A stretch of DNA of 64,000 nucleotides, taken from positions 62,001-126,000 of the forward strand of contig DGQP01000002.1 of the NCBI GenBank assembly GCA_002400415.1, read 5' to 3'. The notes beneath the pieces are model-generated. The model ran no database searches. It had not been told where the DNA came from and saw nothing but the letters and a program-made list of their open reading frames with translations. The stretch is from Chitinophagaceae bacterium UBA4411. GTDB taxonomy: Bacteria; Bacteroidota; Bacteroidia; Chitinophagales; Chitinophagaceae. Made by a program: the position numbers and the translations under genes. Each line of letters opens with the position of its first letter. Within the stretch, counting starts at the first letter, position 1. Positions 16,805 to 26,100 of this stretch are shown here, in pieces.

Positions 16805-18001
16805 ATGATACCGGCTATCCGCCAGCAATTCAACGCTGATTTTACCAACAAAAAATATGAAGCCTTTTTAAAAGAACTGCATGCTGCGCATGAAGGAGCA
16901 ATTGAATTCAGGGTGGCAGAGACAGCCGTATTTGTTCCCAAAGATTTTACTGATAAAATGATTGATGCCTGCGAAAGTATTGTAGACATTATCGCTGATC
17001 CTTCTTTTAAAGAGCTGACAAAAAATGCCATCCCGGAAGGATTGGAAGTACCCGGGGAGAATGAGCATTCCCATTTCATTGCCTTTGATTTTGGCATCTG
17101 CATCAATGATAAAGGAGAATATGAACCGCAGCTGATCGAAATGCAGGGCTTCCCTTCCCTCTTTGCTTACGAGATACTGGTGGATGATGTATTCAGGAAT
17201 CATTTTGAAGTGCCGGCTGGTTTCTCGGCTTACCTCGGTGGTCATACCAAAGAAACTTACATACAGCATTTAAAAGAGATCATACTCGGAACACACCGGC
17301 CGGAAAATGTGATCCTGCTGGAAATATTCCCGCACCAGCAAAAAACAAAGATTGATTTTTACTGCACGCAGGATCATGTGGGCATCAAACCGGTTTGTAT
17401 CACCGAACTGATCAAAGAAGGAAAGAAGCTGTACTATTTGAATGCCGGTGTGAAAACGGAGATCAAACGGATCTATAACCGGGTGATCTTTGATGATCTG
17501 TTCCAGCAACCGGCCGAGGTACAGGAGAAAGGAAAAATATTCTTTGAAGAGTTAGACGTGGAATGGGCACCGCATCCTTCCTGGTTTTACCGCATCAGCA
17601 AATTCACCATCCCGCTGATCCGTCATCCTTATGTGCCCGAAACATTTTTCCTGAATGAAGTGAAACAATTACCCGGCGACCTGGAGAATTATGTACTGAA
17701 ACCCCTGTTCTCTTTTGCCGGGCAGGGTGTGATCATTGATGTAACACAAACGGATATTGATAACGTAAAAGACCCGGATAACTGGATCCTGCAGCGCAAA
17801 GTAAAATATGCGGATATTATTCAAACACCTGATATTCCCGCCAAAGCGGAAATCCGTATTTTCTATTTCTGGAAAGACGGTGCCCTTCGCCCGGTGCCGG
17901 CCAATAACCTGGCCCGGTTAAGTAAAGGAAAAATGATCGGCGTCCGGTATAATAAGGACAAGGAATGGGTGGGAGGAAGTTTGTGTTATTTTACCCCCTA
18001 G
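16805..18001 (+). CDS. ATP-grasp-like ligase of unknown pathway
   Basis: 398 aa. Features are compatible with an ATP-grasp ligase: AFDFGICINDKGEYEPQL and EMQGFPSLFAYE in the N-terminal half, then YVLKPLFSFAGQGVIID (about 300-316) resembling the nucleotide-binding Lys and glycine loop, WILQRKV, and EIRIFYFW near the C-terminus. No signal peptide. It lies about 160 nt after the glutamine amidotransferase gene and just before the cupin gene, all on the plus strand. Together these suggest an amide- or amine-forming pathway in which the amidotransferase supplies ammonia (inference). The fold assignment comes from motif reading only and could be wrong. Confidence 0.55.
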   Translation: MIPAIRQQFNADFTNKKYEAFLKELHAAHEGAIEFRVAETAVFVPKDFTDKMIDACESIVDIIADPSFKELTKNAIPEGLEVPGENEHSHFIAFDFGICINDKGEYEPQLIEMQGFPSLFAYEILVDDVFRNHFEVPAGFSAYLGGHTKETYIQHLKEIILGTHRPENVILLEIFPHQQKTKIDFYCTQDHVGIKPVCITELIKEGKKLYYLNAGVKTEIKRIYNRVIFDDLFQQPAEVQEKGKIFFEELDVEWAPHPSWFYRISKFTIPLIRHPYVPETFFLNEVKQLPGDLENYVLKPLFSFAGQGVIIDVTQTDIDNVKDPDNWILQRKVKYADIIQTPDIPAKAEIRIFYFWKDGALRPVPANNLARLSKGKMIGVRYNKDKEWVGGSLCYFTP

Positions 18002-18002
18002 C

Positions 18003-18022
18003 CCTGCCTGCAGGCAGGCAGG
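18003..18022. repeat. Variant of the 20-bp palindrome between the ATP-grasp and cupin genes
   Basis: CCTGCCTGCAGGCAGGCAGG differs from the perfect palindrome of the tRNA array at one base (C10 to A). It begins 2 nt after the stop of the ATP-grasp-like gene. Confidence 0.75.
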
Positions 18023-18065
18023 CCCCTGAAGGGGGAACACTATTCCTGTTTTTTGAAAACTCGTA

Positions 18066-18389
18066 ATGATTATGCAACACCTGAAAGACATACAACCAAA
18101 AGAATTAGCTCCCGGCCTCACCGGCTATTATGCGCATGGTACTAATATGACGCTGGGCTTAGTGGAAATAAAAGCCGGCAGTAATTTACCGGCCCACCAG
18201 CATGTGCATGAACAGATCACGTATATCCTCGAAGGGCAATTAGACATGACCATTGGCGGTGAGCTTTGTACCTTAACTGCCGGGATGTATTATGTGATCC
18301 CTTCCAATGTGGTACACGGTGCGGCGGCAAGAACAGATTGTAAAGTGATTGATGTGTTTAACCCGGTGAGGGGGGATTATAAGAGATAA
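18066..18389 (+). CDS. Small cupin-domain protein
   Basis: 107 aa, a single cupin_2 barrel. Metal ligands appear as HQHVHEQITYILEG (two His and a Glu, about 42-55) and the later VVHGA His (about 84). PAHQH and G(X)5HXH-like spacing support a mononuclear metal site. Small cupins like this bind or isomerise small carboxylates, or act as regulators of sugar or amino-acid metabolism. It follows the amidotransferase/ATP-grasp pair on the same strand and may belong with it. Confidence 0.78.
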   Translation: MIMQHLKDIQPKELAPGLTGYYAHGTNMTLGLVEIKAGSNLPAHQHVHEQITYILEGQLDMTIGGELCTLTAGMYYVIPSNVVHGAAARTDCKVIDVFNPVRGDYKR

Positions 18390-18405
18390 TACGACTCAAT
18401 TCCAA

Positions 18406-18591
18406 ATGGCAATACATACCAATAAACTATGGAACGAATTAAAAGGGAATAATATTCTCATTCACAAACTGTATGGAATTGGTTATTACCCGACAAAAAT
18501 GCTGGTAGGAAAGGATGGTATGATAATCGGCCGTTTCTCTGGTACAGATGATGAAATACTATTGGATAAAAAACTGGCAGAAATATTTTAA
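18406..18591 (+). pseudogene. C-terminal fragment of a TlpA/AhpC-type thioredoxin protein
   Basis: A 61-codon frame whose product (IGYYPTKMLVGKDGMIIGRFSGTDDE, given here as YYPTKMLVGKDG and IIGRFSG) matches the last third of TlpA-like thioredoxins: the cis-Pro strand 'P-T-x-x-L-V-x-x-x-G' followed by the 'G' strand and final helix. The CxxC active site and all upstream parts are missing, so it cannot be a working oxidoreductase. It lies 17 nt after the cupin gene and looks like a deletion remnant. Confidence 0.65.
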
Positions 18592-18645
18592 ATATTCAGC
18601 CTAGCGTCTATGTATAAAATAATTTTTTGGTAAAGCAAATACTAA

Positions 18646-18729
18646 AACTTCGACAGGCAGATAGATAACCTGGTGTATAAACTCTATGATTTAACGGAGG
18701 AGGAGATTAAGATCGTGGAAGGGCTGTAG
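18646..18729 (+). pseudogene. C-terminal remnant of a DNA methylase / type II restriction enzyme
   Basis: A short frame between stops translates to a tail containing DRQIDNLVYKLYDLTEEE followed by IKIVEGL and a stop. This is the characteristic C-terminus of N6-adenine DNA methyltransferase/Eco57I-type and related specificity-domain proteins (IDxLVYxLYxLTEEEIxIVE). Nothing upstream encodes the rest, so it is debris of a restriction-modification gene. It suggests the locus was once occupied by an R-M system. Confidence 0.6.
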
Positions 18730-18745
18730 TCTCGGCTGTGCTGAG

Positions 18746-18850
18746 CGAATCCCCCTTACAAGCTTTCCGAAAAACGGAAAGCCTCAACTCCCCCTTTCCA
18801 AGGGGGACAGGAGACACACCGAAAATCTGAGTAAGTATAAGGGGGATTCG
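18746..18850. repeat. 105-bp inverted-repeat element upstream of the first DUF559 gene
   Basis: The ends are exact inverted repeats of 13 nt: CGAATCCCCCTTA at 18746-18758 and TAAGGGGGATTCG at 18838-18850. Inside are two further hairpins, GCTTTCCG-AAAAA-CGGAAAGC and a CCCCCTTTCCAAGGGGG stem. It resembles a short non-autonomous element. It lies 62 nt before the DUF559 gene and directly after the R-M remnant. Confidence 0.7.
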
Positions 18851-18912
18851 CACCCCGAAAAGAAAGACAGCCCGCAACCCGTGAGAGAGAAAAACATCCT
18901 AACTTCAAACTC

Positions 18913-19335
18913 ATGTACTGGCTGCCCTACAATAAAACCCTAAAAGAGTTTTCCCGGAAGCTGCGCAATCACTCCACACCGGGAGAGGTGTTACTGTGGA
19001 AACAACTACGGGCCGGGCAGATGATGGGTTACACATTCAACCGGCAAAAACCATTAGACAGGTATATTGTAGATTTCTATTGTAAACCGTTAAACCTGGT
19101 AATAGAGGTTGATGGGTCTTATCACCTCGAGGAAGCACAAAAAGTAAAAGACAAGGAACGTCAGAAAATTTTAGAAGAAATGAGCCTTAGTTTTTTGCGT
19201 TTTTCCGAGCAACAGGTGCAGCGGGATATGCCATTTGTATTGCGGGATATTGCACACTATATTACCCGGTATGAAACCAGTCACCCGGAAGTAAAGAAAG
19301 CAACCCGGAGATATAACCGTGAGCCTTGGGGATGA
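18913..19335 (+). CDS. DUF559 (Vsr-like/PD-(D/E)XK fold) endonuclease-domain protein
   Basis: 140 aa. It carries the DUF559 pattern: SRKLRNHSTPGEVLLWKQL, then GYTFNRQKPLDRYIVDFYC (about 46-64) and LVIEVDGSYH (about 69-78). The Asp in IVDF and the Glu/Asp in IEVDG form the expected metal site of the very-short-patch-repair-like nuclease fold, and His78 follows. LRFSEQQV is the final conserved strand. Its cellular role is not known. It sits in a stretch of gene fragments and behind an inverted-repeat element. The window holds a second member at 61869-62315 with the same core. Confidence 0.8.
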   Translation: MYWLPYNKTLKEFSRKLRNHSTPGEVLLWKQLRAGQMMGYTFNRQKPLDRYIVDFYCKPLNLVIEVDGSYHLEEAQKVKDKERQKILEEMSLSFLRFSEQQVQRDMPFVLRDIAHYITRYETSHPEVKKATRRYNREPWG

Positions 19336-19564
19336 CAATGAAATGAATGCATCAATATATTACTTCTTTCCCGCCGGGTCTTCAATAACAAAATTCTCGG
19401 GCGATGTTTCGGCCAGCAGTTTCTATAAACAATAACAGATTTAACGGCCGGACTCGCCGTTAATAAAATGGATAATATGCCAACGACGAATCCGCCTTGT
19501 ATATACCAACCACTGAGACTCGTCTTAAAAACTTTCCGTCTTATTTCCTTCCCAACAATCTTCC

Positions 19565-21823
19565 TTATTCTTTAAAATTCTTCTTCAACTCCATCAGCTT
19601 CGCCTGGAAAGGATTCAATGTCTCCGGCTTCTTAGCGGCAGGTTTCTGCCCCCGCAGTTCTGACTTCGTACTTCGTACTTCCGCCCTCTCTCCTCCCTCT
19701 TTTAACGATAACGCAATCCGCTTTCTCGCAATATCCACTTCCAGCACAGTGGCCATTACTTTTTGTCCCAGCTTCACCGCTTCATTCGGGTCACTGATAT
19801 AACGGTTCGCCAAATGAGAGATATGTACGAGCCCGTCCTGCTTCACTCCCACATCCACGAAGGCTCCAAAGTTGGTAATGTTGGTAACGATGCCCGGTAT
19901 CTTCATACCCGGCTTCAGGTCTTCCATGGTACTCACGCCATCTGCAAAACGAAATTCTTCAATCGGTGAACGGGGATCACGGCCGGGTTTTTCCAGCTCT
20001 TTCAGAATATCTTCAATGGTAAACTGGCCGATCGTTTCCGATACAAATTCCCTGGCTTTGATCTGCCTGCGTACCTCCGGGTTTTTGATCAGTTCCGGAA
20101 CGGTACTATTGGCTTTTGCCGCCATGGCTTCCACCACATGATAGCTTTCCGGGTGCACGGCTGAATTATCCAGCGGGTTCACAGCATTGACAATGCGTAA
20201 GAAGCCTGCACATTGTTCAAACGCTTTGGGACCGAGCATGGATACTTTTTTCAGTTCATCACGGCTTTTGAAACCACCATTCTTAGCCCGGTACTCCACC
20301 ACGTTCTTAGCCACGGTGGCACTTAAACCGGATACATACATCAGCAAATGTTTACTGGCGGTGTTCACATCCACTCCCACAAAGTTCACACAACTTTCCA
20401 CCACCTGGTCCAGTGCTTCTTTTAACCGGTTCTGGTTCACATCATGCTGGTATTGTCCCACACCAATACTCTTGGCATCAATTTTTACCAACTCACTCAG
20501 GGGATCTAATAAACGGCGGCCGATACTGATCGCTCCCCGTACCGTTACATCTTCATCGGGAAATTCTTCCCTGGCCACTTCACTGGCCGAGTAAATGGAA
20601 GCACCACTTTCATTCACCATGAATACAGAAACGGGTTTACCAAAATCAATGCCTCTCACCAATTGTTCGGTTTCTTTACTGGCGGTACCATTCCCATAAC
20701 CGATCGCTTCAATATCATATTTCGCCACCAGTTCTTTGATGGTTTGTGTGGCACCGTTCCAGTCGTTCTGCGGTGCATGGGGAAAGATGGTATTGTATTT
20801 TAAGAAAGTGCCGTGTTCATCCAAGCAAACTACCTTGCAGCCGGTGCGGAAACCGGGGTCAATCGCCATTACCCTTTTTTGTCCTAAAGGAGATGCCAAT
20901 AATAACTGTCGCAGGTTTTCTGCAAACACCCGGATCGCTTCTTCATCGGCCCTTGTTTTGCTGGCCATGCGGAATTCATTTTCAATGGAAGGTTTCAGTA
21001 AGCGGTTGAAACAATCTTCAATGGCCATACTCACCTGTTGCGCTACGGCACCAGACGTTTTCAAAAATGTTCTTTTCAATTCTTCGTTGGCTGTTTCCTT
21101 ATCCACGTTGATATCCATGATCAGGAAACCTTCTTTCTCCCCGCGGCGGATGGCCAGGATACGGTGCGAGGGACTTTGCGCCAGCGGTTCCTTGAAGTCA
21201 AAATAATCCCGGTACTTCTGTGCATCGGCTTCTTCTTTTTTAGATGTCAATACCCTTGCACTCAATGCCGCTTCTTCCGTGAATAATTTACGAATGATAT
21301 TTCTTGCCTGCTCATTCTCAGATATCCACTCGGCCATAATATCCCGGGCACCCTGTAATGCTTCGGCAATATCTTTTACCTGCTCAGTGATATATTTTGC
21401 TGCTTCCTCTTCGGGATTGACCGCTTCCTGGTCGAATAATAATTTAGCCAATGGCTCCAGTCCTTTCTCAATAGCCACTGTAGCTTTTGTTTTGCGTTTG
21501 GGTTTATAGGGCAGGTAAATATCTTCCAGTTCGGTGGCATTGATACAATCCTCGATTCTTTTTTTCAGTTCTGTTGTAAGCTTGCCGGCTTCTTCAATTG
21601 TTTTTAGCACGGTTTCCTTTCTCTTCTCCAGTTCGTTAAAGTATTTGATCTGGTCAATCACATTCCCGATCACCACTTCATCCAGGTTGCCGGTGGCTTC
21701 TTTCCGGTAACGGGCAATAAAGGGAATCGTGGAACCTTCGTTATGCAGGTCATAGATATTGCTGACCTGTTTCAGGGAAATATTAAGTGTGGCCGCAATT
21801 TGTTGTGAGTATTTCAGCTCCAT
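19565..21823 (-). CDS. tex: Tex family RNA-binding transcription accessory protein
   Basis: 752 aa, close to the usual length. Order: Tex N-terminal helical domain (1-190, starting SQQIAATLNISLKQV and FIARYRKEATGNLDE), YqgF/RNase H-like domain (about 320-450, VMAIDPGFRTGCK), helix-hairpin-helix repeats (about 470-580, HLLMYVSGLSATVAKNVVEYR), and an S1 RNA-binding domain (about 640-715, GMKIPGIVTNITNFGAFVDVG). It binds nucleic acid and acts in transcription in the cytoplasm. The C-terminal tail past residue 715 (GGERAEVRSTKSELRG) looks like an in-frame insertion of a short tandem repeat. Encoded alone. Confidence 0.93.
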   Translation of the reverse strand: MELKYSQQIAATLNISLKQVSNIYDLHNEGSTIPFIARYRKEATGNLDEVVIGNVIDQIKYFNELEKRKETVLKTIEEAGKLTTELKKRIEDCINATELEDIYLPYKPKRKTKATVAIEKGLEPLAKLLFDQEAVNPEEEAAKYITEQVKDIAEALQGARDIMAEWISENEQARNIIRKLFTEEAALSARVLTSKKEEADAQKYRDYFDFKEPLAQSPSHRILAIRRGEKEGFLIMDINVDKETANEELKRTFLKTSGAVAQQVSMAIEDCFNRLLKPSIENEFRMASKTRADEEAIRVFAENLRQLLLASPLGQKRVMAIDPGFRTGCKVVCLDEHGTFLKYNTIFPHAPQNDWNGATQTIKELVAKYDIEAIGYGNGTASKETEQLVRGIDFGKPVSVFMVNESGASIYSASEVAREEFPDEDVTVRGAISIGRRLLDPLSELVKIDAKSIGVGQYQHDVNQNRLKEALDQVVESCVNFVGVDVNTASKHLLMYVSGLSATVAKNVVEYRAKNGGFKSRDELKKVSMLGPKAFEQCAGFLRIVNAVNPLDNSAVHPESYHVVEAMAAKANSTVPELIKNPEVRRQIKAREFVSETIGQFTIEDILKELEKPGRDPRSPIEEFRFADGVSTMEDLKPGMKIPGIVTNITNFGAFVDVGVKQDGLVHISHLANRYISDPNEAVKLGQKVMATVLEVDIARKRIALSLKEGGERAEVRSTKSELRGQKPAAKKPETLNPFQAKLMELKKNFKE

Positions 21824-21914
21824 AGGTTATTTGTTTGGGGGAGCAAATCTAACGGTAGCCCGACAACAAAAAAATTTGTTTTTATACACATATTCTGATA
21901 AGCAAAAATAAAAA

Positions 21915-22003
21915 TCCCACAAATACACGAAGATCACAAAGTATTTCTTACAATATCTTCGTGCCCTTTGTGTCCCTGCCTGCCGGCAGGCAGGTTTGTG
22001 GGA
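21915..22003. repeat. Intergenic hairpin interrupted by the 20-bp palindrome
   Basis: Outer arms TCCCACAAA (21915-21923) and TTTGTGGGA (21995-22003) and inner arms CACGAAG / CTTCGTG (21926-21932 / 21957-21963) fold together. The exact palindrome CCTGCCTGCCGGCAGGCAGG lies at 21975-21994, directly before the right outer arm, as if inserted into the hairpin. It fills the gap between the tex start and the efflux adaptor stop. Confidence 0.7.
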
Positions 22004-22030
22004 AATAAAATTTATATACAATACAGTATC

Positions 22031-23167
22031 CTATTCTTCCTCGGCTGTATTTTTCATCTTTGATAAAACAGCATAGGCGTTTTTTGTTACCAGTTTCTTA
22101 TCCTGGAACCCCTGGATAGTACTGGCTACTTCTATTCTTCCCTTCTCTACCATACCTGTCTGTACTTCCAGCATTTTAAATTCGTTCCTGTTAGTGAGTT
22201 CGTAAACATATTGTTTGTTCTCAAAACGCACCACGGCATCTTCCGGTAAAGTCAGCACATGAACATTCGCAGTATGGATGGTTGCATTCAGGAACATACC
22301 CGGCAACAGGTTCTTGGGTTGCTTTTCAAAATGACAATGCACCAATGCACTCCTGTTTTCGTCCACGTTTTTAGTAACGAGTATTACCTCACATTCATAT
22401 ACCGAAGCAGGATCATCAACAAATGACACCTGTACTTTCTGCCCGGTATTGACTTTGGTGATATCTTTTTCAAACACGGTCAGCATGGCATGCATATCAT
22501 CCGGGTTGATCAGTTCAAACAGTACATCCGTGGCGGTAACATATTTACCAATATTCACATTCACTTTCGATACAAACCCGTTAATGGGCGAATGCACCGT
22601 CACACTTCTTGAAATTGTATTCTCCGTCAGCCTTGCCGGGTTGATACCGATCAGTTGTAATTTTTCGCTATATCCTTTTACCAGTACTTTTTGAGAAGTG
22701 AAATCGGCCTGTGCCTGCTGGTACACTTTATCCGCATTGACCTTGTTTTCATTCAGCATTTTTTGCCGCTCATATTCCTGTTGCAGGAAATTAAGTCTGG
22801 CTACGGCTACTAAATAATCCTGCTGCAACTGGATCAATGCCTGGTCTTCGATCACAGCGATCACTTCACCGCGGCTCACATGCATACCGGGCATCAGTTT
22901 GGTGGAACGGAGATATCCACCCAGCGGAAAACTGATGGATACAATATTTTGCGGCGGCACATCCACAACGCCATTCACTTTTAATGTACTGTTCATTGCC
23001 TGAGCCAGTACTGTTCCTGTTTCGATACCTGCATTTTTAAGTTGTGCATCCGTCATTACCACCACATCTTCTGCGGATACCTCTTTTGATTCAGCAGCCG
23101 CTTCTTTCTTTGATGAGCAGGAAACGAATAAGAAGATCGCTGTTATATATAAAAATATCTTTGTCAT
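22031..23167 (-). CDS. RND efflux periplasmic adaptor (membrane fusion protein), CzcB/CusB type
   Basis: 378 aa with a lipobox (LFVSC, Cys17), so anchored to the inner membrane facing the periplasm. Barrel-sandwich and hairpin segments are seen: PPQNIVSISFPLGGYLRSTKL, GMHVSRGEVIAVIEDQ, a coiled hairpin (about 120-180), then TVHSPINGFVSKVNVNIGKYVT and beta-barrel strands with KVQVSFVDDP. This is the HlyD/CzcB architecture. It links the RND pump to an outer-membrane channel, and the pump gene (5 nt upstream in transcription order) carries its own fused channel. Last gene of the efflux operon. Confidence 0.87.
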   Translation of the reverse strand: MTKIFLYITAIFLFVSCSSKKEAAAESKEVSAEDVVVMTDAQLKNAGIETGTVLAQAMNSTLKVNGVVDVPPQNIVSISFPLGGYLRSTKLMPGMHVSRGEVIAVIEDQALIQLQQDYLVAVARLNFLQQEYERQKMLNENKVNADKVYQQAQADFTSQKVLVKGYSEKLQLIGINPARLTENTISRSVTVHSPINGFVSKVNVNIGKYVTATDVLFELINPDDMHAMLTVFEKDITKVNTGQKVQVSFVDDPASVYECEVILVTKNVDENRSALVHCHFEKQPKNLLPGMFLNATIHTANVHVLTLPEDAVVRFENKQYVYELTNRNEFKMLEVQTGMVEKGRIEVASTIQGFQDKKLVTKNAYAVLSKMKNTAEEE

Positions 23168-23172
23168 AATTT

Positions 23173-26100
23173 TTATTTTCCGGTTAAGTATTCTATTTCG
23201 GTATTGGTGATATGCAGTTGCTGTACCGCATCCAGGTGAGCCAGTTGTATACCCACCGCATTATTCATCAGCATCGTCCATTCCAGGTAACTGATCTGTC
23301 CTTTTTCAAAATTCTGTTTTGCATGACTGATGATCAGTTCAGACTGGGCCAGGCCCTGTTGCTGGTAATAACTTAACTGCTGTTGCCGCTTATGCTGCTC
23401 TTCCGCGAGTTGCAATAACTGGCTCTTCAGCTGCTGATCCGTCACTTTCACATTCATCCGGGCCACTTCTTCATTCAGCCGGCCGGCTTTCACTTTGTTC
23501 CTGGCGGCTTTATTGAATAAGGGTACTGCCATTGTAAGGCTAACACTGCTGAACCTGCTGCCGGAGCCATAGTATTTCTGTGTAATCCCGTCCGGCGACT
23601 GGTAGCCAACAATGGACATATTATTATAGCCTGCAGCAATATCCGGCGCCAGCTTATTCCTGTCTAATGCTGTTTGCGAACCGGCCAGTACCACCTGCTG
23701 CTCCCTGAATTTTATCAACGGATGGTTGCTGACCGCTGCTGTATCTGCCAGCACAATTCCTGCCCGCTCGTCTTCCGTATAATCAGGCAACAATTTTTCA
23801 TCTGTATTAAGCAGCCATTGCAGTTTTTGTTGTGCAATGATGATATCAGCCTGCAACTGCTGTTGCTGCACTTTTAATTGCTGCACCTGTGCTTCCACGG
23901 TTACTTTTTCCAGTGTATTGGTTTCACCGGCTTTCAAACGAAGTGCGGCGGCTTGTAATACCCGGCTGTATACCGAATCCAGTTTTACCAATAGTTGCCG
24001 TCTTGCCAAAAGATCGGACATCTGCCAGAAGACAAGTTTTACTTCTTTATTCAGTTCCTGTTGTTTCCAGCTGATCATGGCCATTTGCGTTTGCCCGCTG
24101 GCCTGGTAAAATTCCTTTTGCCGTTTATAAACAACCGGTAAACTAAAAGACTGGCTGAGCAGGAAACGGGTATCGTTATTCAGGCTATTGATGTTCCCGT
24201 ATTCAGCAGCAAGCTGTGTTTTGGGCAGCTCAGCTACTGCTGCCTGCAATTGTTTCCAGTAAGCTGATTCTTTTTGCAATGACTGTATGGCCAAATTTTG
24301 TTTGCCGGCCAGTTGAAGCATTTCTTCCAGTTTCATCTTTTTACCTTCCGGGTTCTGTGCCAGCGCAACCGTACTGCTCAAAAGCAGTAAAATAATTGTC
24401 GCAGGCTCCACTGGTTGCTTCCTTCTTGTTTTCTTCGGTTTTTCTTTTTCAATCCACATATACAATACCGGCAATAATACGAGTGTCAGGAAAGTTGCCG
24501 TAATCAAACCACCGATCACAACAGTAGCTAATGGCCGTTGCACTTCAGCACCGGCGCCCTGGCTCAGCGCCATGGGCAAAAATCCAAGTGAAGCGACAGA
24601 CGCCGTCATCAATACAGGACGCAGCCTGACTTTGGTTCCTTCCATAATAATGAATTTAAGATCATGCATACCCTGGTTTTTCAACCGGTTGAATTCGGTG
24701 ATCAACACGATACCATTCAATACGGCCACACCAAACAAAGCAATAAAGCCCACACCGGCTGAGATACTGAAAGGCATACCCAGTATCCATAAAGCCAGCA
24801 CGCCACCAATAGCGGATAAAGGAATGGCAGAGAAGATAAGTACCCCATATTTCAGTTTGCCGAATGCAAAATAGAGCATGATGAAAATGAGTAATAAGGC
24901 CAGTGGTAATGCAATACTCAGTCTTTTCTTTGCTTCCACGAGGTTTTCAAACTGGCCGCCGTATGTGATATAATATCCCGAAGGCAGTTGTAAACGTGCG
25001 TCAACTTTTTTACTCAGTTCTGTCACTACGGTCTGCACATCCTTACCTCTTACATTAAAGCCCACGACAATTCTTCGTTTCGCATCTTCCCGCTGTATCT
25101 GGTTTGGCCCTTCTTTGATCTCAACAGTTGCCACCTGGTATAAAGGAATTTGCGTACCTGCCGGCGTGGCAATAAGCAGATTCTGTACATCAGCAAGGTC
25201 TTTTCTTGATTGCTGGTTCAGGCGAACAACGAGGTCAAACCGCCTTTCATTTTCATAAACCATCCCGGTAGATTCCCCTGCAAAAGCGGTACGGATCACC
25301 CTGTTCACATCAGCAATATGCAACTGGTAGTGCGACATCGCATCCCTGTTATAATTAATAACAATCTGTGGTAAGCCTGTTACCGTTTCCACGTAGAGGT
25401 CCCTTGCCCCGTCTACTGTGTTTACAACATCAGCCAGTTTCTTGGAATAAGCTGCCAGGGTATCGAGGTTTTCCCCGAATATTTTACATACCACATCCTG
25501 TCTTGCCCCTGTCATCAGTTCATTGAAACGCATCTGCACAGGGTATTGGAATCCTGCTGTTATCCCCGGCACATCCTCCAGCGCCTTACTCATCTTATTG
25601 GCTAATTCATCAAAGGTTTTAGCCGATGTCCATTCGCTTTTATCTTTCAGGATCACCATCATATCCGATGCTTCGACCGGCATCGGATCCGTGGGTATTT
25701 CGCCGGACCCGATCTTTGTCACCACTTTCTGCACTTCCGGGAATTTTTTCAATAGTATTCCTGCGGTCTTCTGTGTTGATTCAATGGTTTGTGACAATGA
25801 ACTCCCGGTCAATAATCTTGTATCCACGGCAAAATCACCTTCTTCCAGCTTGGGAATAAACTCCCCGCCCAGCCTTGATAAAATAAATACGGCAAATACA
25901 AACACCACAATAACAATACCTGTAACGATTCCCGGGAAAGCGAGCGCCTTCTTCAATGCGGGTTCATACAGTTTTTGTATCCACTTCATCATCTTATCCG
26001 AAAAATTTTCCCGGTGCTTCATCTTCTTGCTCAGGAACAAAGACGTTATCATCGGCACATAGGTGAGTGATAAGATGAATGCCCCGATAAGTGCGAAGGA

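Noticed and set aside
19360..19422. Short minus-strand frame ending ENFVIEDPAGKK
   Set aside because: Looks like the tail of some protein but is too short and lacks a recognised family; may be further debris of the scar zone.
19442..19462. TAACGGC / GCCGTTA hairpin after tex, considered as its terminator
   Set aside because: It lies 100 nt past the stop and has no T run on the minus strand.
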